DNA from: Candidatus Nomurabacteria bacterium
GTDB lineage: Bacteria; Patescibacteriota; Minisyncoccia; Phycocordibacterales; Phycocordibacteraceae
Reading direction: 5' to 3'
Assembly: GCA_943355045.1 (NCBI GenBank)
Contig: CALRDY010000028.1
Location: 1 to 7,714 of the forward strand
Length of the DNA: 7,714 nucleotides
Each line of letters begins with the position of its first letter. The first letter of the stretch is position 1. Positions 5,802 to 7,714 of the stretch are shown in pieces. The notes under the pieces are model-generated. The model saw nothing but the letters and a program-made list of their open reading frames with translations. It did not search any database and was not told the DNA's origin. Position numbers and translations under genes: made by a program.

Positions 5802-7040
5802 ATGAGTCCTGAGATGTTCGCATATCCCTTCCTGTTCGTCGCGATATTCGTCGAGTCGTTCATCCTCGTGACACTGCTCTCGAAGCCCTCGCGTGACGCG
5901 CGTGCGCGCGGACCGGCGACCCTTTTCCCGACGGTCGCCATCATCGTGCCCTGCTGGAACGAAATGACGACGCTCGCAGCCACGTGCGAATCACTCCTCG
6001 CGCTCGACTATCCGAAAGAGAAGCTCGAGATCATCCTCGTCGATGACGGCTCGACCGATGCGACGCCATCCATCATGCAGAGCTTCGCACACCATCCACA
6101 AGTACGCATCATCCTCAAAGAGAACGGCGGGAAGCATACCGCACTGAATGCCGGCATCGCCTCGACCGAAGCTGAGCTCATCGGCTGCCTTGATGCCGAC
6201 TCCTTCGTCGAGCCGGATGCACTTCGCGAAATCGTGCCGTGCTTCATCGATGAGCGTGTCGCGGCAGCGACTGCCGCCATGTCAGTACATCGTCCGAAAA
6301 ATATGCTGCAACACATGCAAAACGCCGAGTACACCTTCGGCATCTCACTCCGCCATTCTTTCTCCTCGGTCAACGGCCTCTACGTCACGCCGGGACCCTT
6401 CTCCTTCTACCGGCGCTCCATCGTAAGCGAGCTTGGCGGTTTCCGCTACGGGCACCAGACCGAAGACATGGAGATGGCGCTCCGCATCCAGCATGCGGGC
6501 CATAAGATCGACAATGCGCCGCGCGCCCGCGTGTACACCAAAGCGCCCGACACTCTCTCGAAACTCATCAAGCAGCGCACGCGCTGGACCTCCGGCTTCC
6601 TCCGCAACATCCTAGGAGAATATCGCGGACTCATCGGCAACCGTCGGCACGGCACGCTCGGCATGCTCGTGCTGCCGAGCGCCCTGCTTTCGATCGTCAG
6701 CAGCATCCTGCTTTTCTCGCTCGTGCTCTTTAAGCTCACTCGGCACGCTTCCGCCGCGATCGAGATCCGTACGGGCATCCCGCTCTCGTATGCGATGATC
6801 CCGCACGGCTCGTTTGATTGGTTCTATTTTCCCGCAAGCGTGTATCTGTTCCTCGGCGTCGCGACCTTGCTCGCCTCATTTACCCTGATCGCTATCGGCA
6901 AGCGCATCTCGAGGACGCCGGGGAATCTCACACTCGGCATCGCCTCGTATGCGGTTTCCTACGCCTTCGTCGCGCCGCTCTGGCTCATCAGCGCGACGAG
7001 CGATGTCATGCGCGGCAAACGCCGCGGCTGGCGCTACTAA
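5802..7040 (+). CDS. Membrane family 2 glycosyltransferase, 412 aa (processive, PgaC/IcaA-like)
   Basis: This is a membrane-embedded GT2 enzyme that moves a sugar from a nucleotide-sugar donor onto a growing polysaccharide or lipid-linked acceptor on the cytoplasmic face. The GT-A domain (about 43-265) carries DDGSTD (81-86), DAD (131-133, metal and nucleotide binding), TED (220-222, catalytic base) and QRTRW (258-262). The last is the QxxRW motif of processive synthases such as poly-N-acetylglucosamine, cellulose and hyaluronan synthases. Hydrophobic segments lie near 6-26, 286-311, 340-366 and 378-397, and the protein ends in a basic tail (GKRRGWRY). The size and arrangement fit PgaC/IcaA. 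The sugar and product cannot be read from sequence, and no partner such as a deacetylase is in view. The ATG at 5802 is chosen because of the promoter at 5783-5791. It is the first gene of a two-gene unit. Confidence 0.9.
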   Translation: MSPEMFAYPFLFVAIFVESFILVTLLSKPSRDARARGPATLFPTVAIIVPCWNEMTTLAATCESLLALDYPKEKLEIILVDDGSTDATPSIMQSFAHHPQVRIILKENGGKHTALNAGIASTEAELIGCLDADSFVEPDALREIVPCFIDERVAAATAAMSVHRPKNMLQHMQNAEYTFGISLRHSFSSVNGLYVTPGPFSFYRRSIVSELGGFRYGHQTEDMEMALRIQHAGHKIDNAPRARVYTKAPDTLSKLIKQRTRWTSGFLRNILGEYRGLIGNRRHGTLGMLVLPSALLSIVSSILLFSLVLFKLTRHASAAIEIRTGIPLSYAMIPHGSFDWFYFPASVYLFLGVATLLASFTLIAIGKRISRTPGNLTLGIASYAVSYAFVAPLWLISATSDVMRGKRRGWRY

Positions 7041-7043
7041 TTT

Positions 7044-7712
7044 ATGTCACTCGCTGCACGAAACGCGCTCATAGCTCTCGGTATCACGATCGTGCTTACC
7101 GGTACGGTCGCCTATGCGATCAGCTACCTGAATCGCGCGCGCGTCGCCGAGCTTTCGGCTATAGGGGACAAGCTTTCGATCGATATCCTCTCGCTCGATA
7201 CACAATTCTCGCTGCTGACCGCAGCACCCTGCGACAGTAATGCTTCCTCGACCACGCTCATCAGCGAGCTCGCAGACATGGGTACCCGCCTCGCCTACGC
7301 CGAGAACCAGCTCGGCAGCGATAATGCGCAAGTGCTGCGCCTGAAGGATCAGTATTCCCTGCTCGAGATCCGCGACTACCTCATTACCAAACAGCTCGCT
7401 GCGGCCTGCGGCACGAAGCCGCCGGTCATGGTTCTCTATTTCTATAGCAATGCCGGTGACTGCGCCGACTGCGACAGGGCGGGCTACGCGCTCTCCTATC
7501 TGCGCGACACGTATCCGAAACTGCGCGTTTACTCCTTTGACTACAATCTCGACCTCGGCGCCCTGAAGACCCTCATCGCCGTTACCAAAGTGAAGAATAC
7601 GCTCCCCGCTTTCGTCATCAACGGCAAACCGTCCTACGGCTTTACCTCTTTAACCGATCTCGAGAAACAATTCCCGAAAGGCGCACTCGCGACGACCACC
7701 TCAAAACTTTGA
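7044..7712 (+). CDS. Membrane-anchored thioredoxin-fold protein with CADC motif, 222 aa
   Basis: I do not recognise a named family. Residues about 7-27 are a signal anchor, which places the rest outside the membrane. Residues about 30-118 are a probable helical region. Residues about 127-212 look like a thioredoxin fold: a VMVLYFYS strand, the redox motif C140-A-D-C143 at the start of a helix, and TLPAFVI with Pro188 at the cis-proline position. Two more cysteines, Cys63 and Cys122, bracket the helical region and might form a second pair. Likely roles are thiol-disulfide exchange, such as making, reducing or isomerising disulfides in envelope proteins. The start lies three bases after the glycosyltransferase stop, with no Shine-Dalgarno sequence, so translation is probably coupled. 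The stop is two bases before the window end, so a further operon gene could follow out of view. The fold call is good; the role is inferred. Confidence 0.8.
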   Translation: MSLAARNALIALGITIVLTGTVAYAISYLNRARVAELSAIGDKLSIDILSLDTQFSLLTAAPCDSNASSTTLISELADMGTRLAYAENQLGSDNAQVLRLKDQYSLLEIRDYLITKQLAAACGTKPPVMVLYFYSNAGDCADCDRAGYALSYLRDTYPKLRVYSFDYNLDLGALKTLIAVTKVKNTLPAFVINGKPSYGFTSLTDLEKQFPKGALATTTSKL

Positions 7713-7714
7713 GC

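Noticed and set aside
5762..5983. Longer PheS reading from an ATG at 5983
   Set aside because: The added 74 residues are antisense to the glycosyltransferase 5' end, resemble no PheS N-terminus, and would place the start beyond the pheS -10.

Overview
The window is compact, moderately GC-rich bacterial DNA carrying seven protein genes and almost no spare sequence. I infer a member of the Patescibacteria (Candidate Phyla Radiation), perhaps a Parcubacteria-type lineage. The grounds are reduced proteins (an unusually small phenylalanyl-tRNA synthetase), membrane-anchored surface proteins, a sortase, and several promoters that sit almost on the start codon. TGA ends pheS and the last gene, so the organism does not appear to use the UGA=Gly code of Gracilibacteria/Absconditabacteria. 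The lineage is an inference; no marker gene here fixes it.

Layout. Positions 73-744 (-) encode a sortase. It is divergent from 838-1596 (+), a membrane-anchored protein with a CARDB-like beta-sandwich domain. The two share a short control region with back-to-back -35 elements that form an inverted repeat. The CARDB-like gene converges on gyrB (1719-3788, -). The 122 bp between them is almost filled by a perfect 24-bp inverted repeat that encloses two further hairpins (1605-1714). Upstream of gyrB, on the same strand, lies the pheS-pheT pair (5761 to 3852), joined by an ATGA overlap. pheS is divergent from a family 2 glycosyltransferase gene (5802-7040, +). A membrane-anchored thioredoxin-fold protein follows it three bases later (7044-7712).

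How they work together. gyrB and pheST are housekeeping: DNA supercoiling and charging of tRNA-Phe. The sortase, CARDB-like protein, glycosyltransferase and thioredoxin-like protein all point to the cell envelope. The glycosyltransferase and thioredoxin-like genes are clearly one transcription unit. No known pathway joins all four envelope genes.

The most notable points are these. (1) The PheRS is minimal: PheS lacks the N-terminal coiled coil, and PheT lacks the EMAP-like and B3/B4 editing domains, leaving an outline like monomeric mitochondrial PheRS but split over two genes. (2) Promoters appear leaderless or nearly so at pheS, the glycosyltransferase and the CARDB-like gene. The only good Shine-Dalgarno sequence lies before the internal operon gene pheT. 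(3) The nested palindromic element occupies the convergent gap. (4) Inverted repeats lie at three promoters, including a perfect 12-bp palindrome at the predicted transcription start of gyrB. I saw no CRISPR array, tRNA, rRNA, transposase or defence system.
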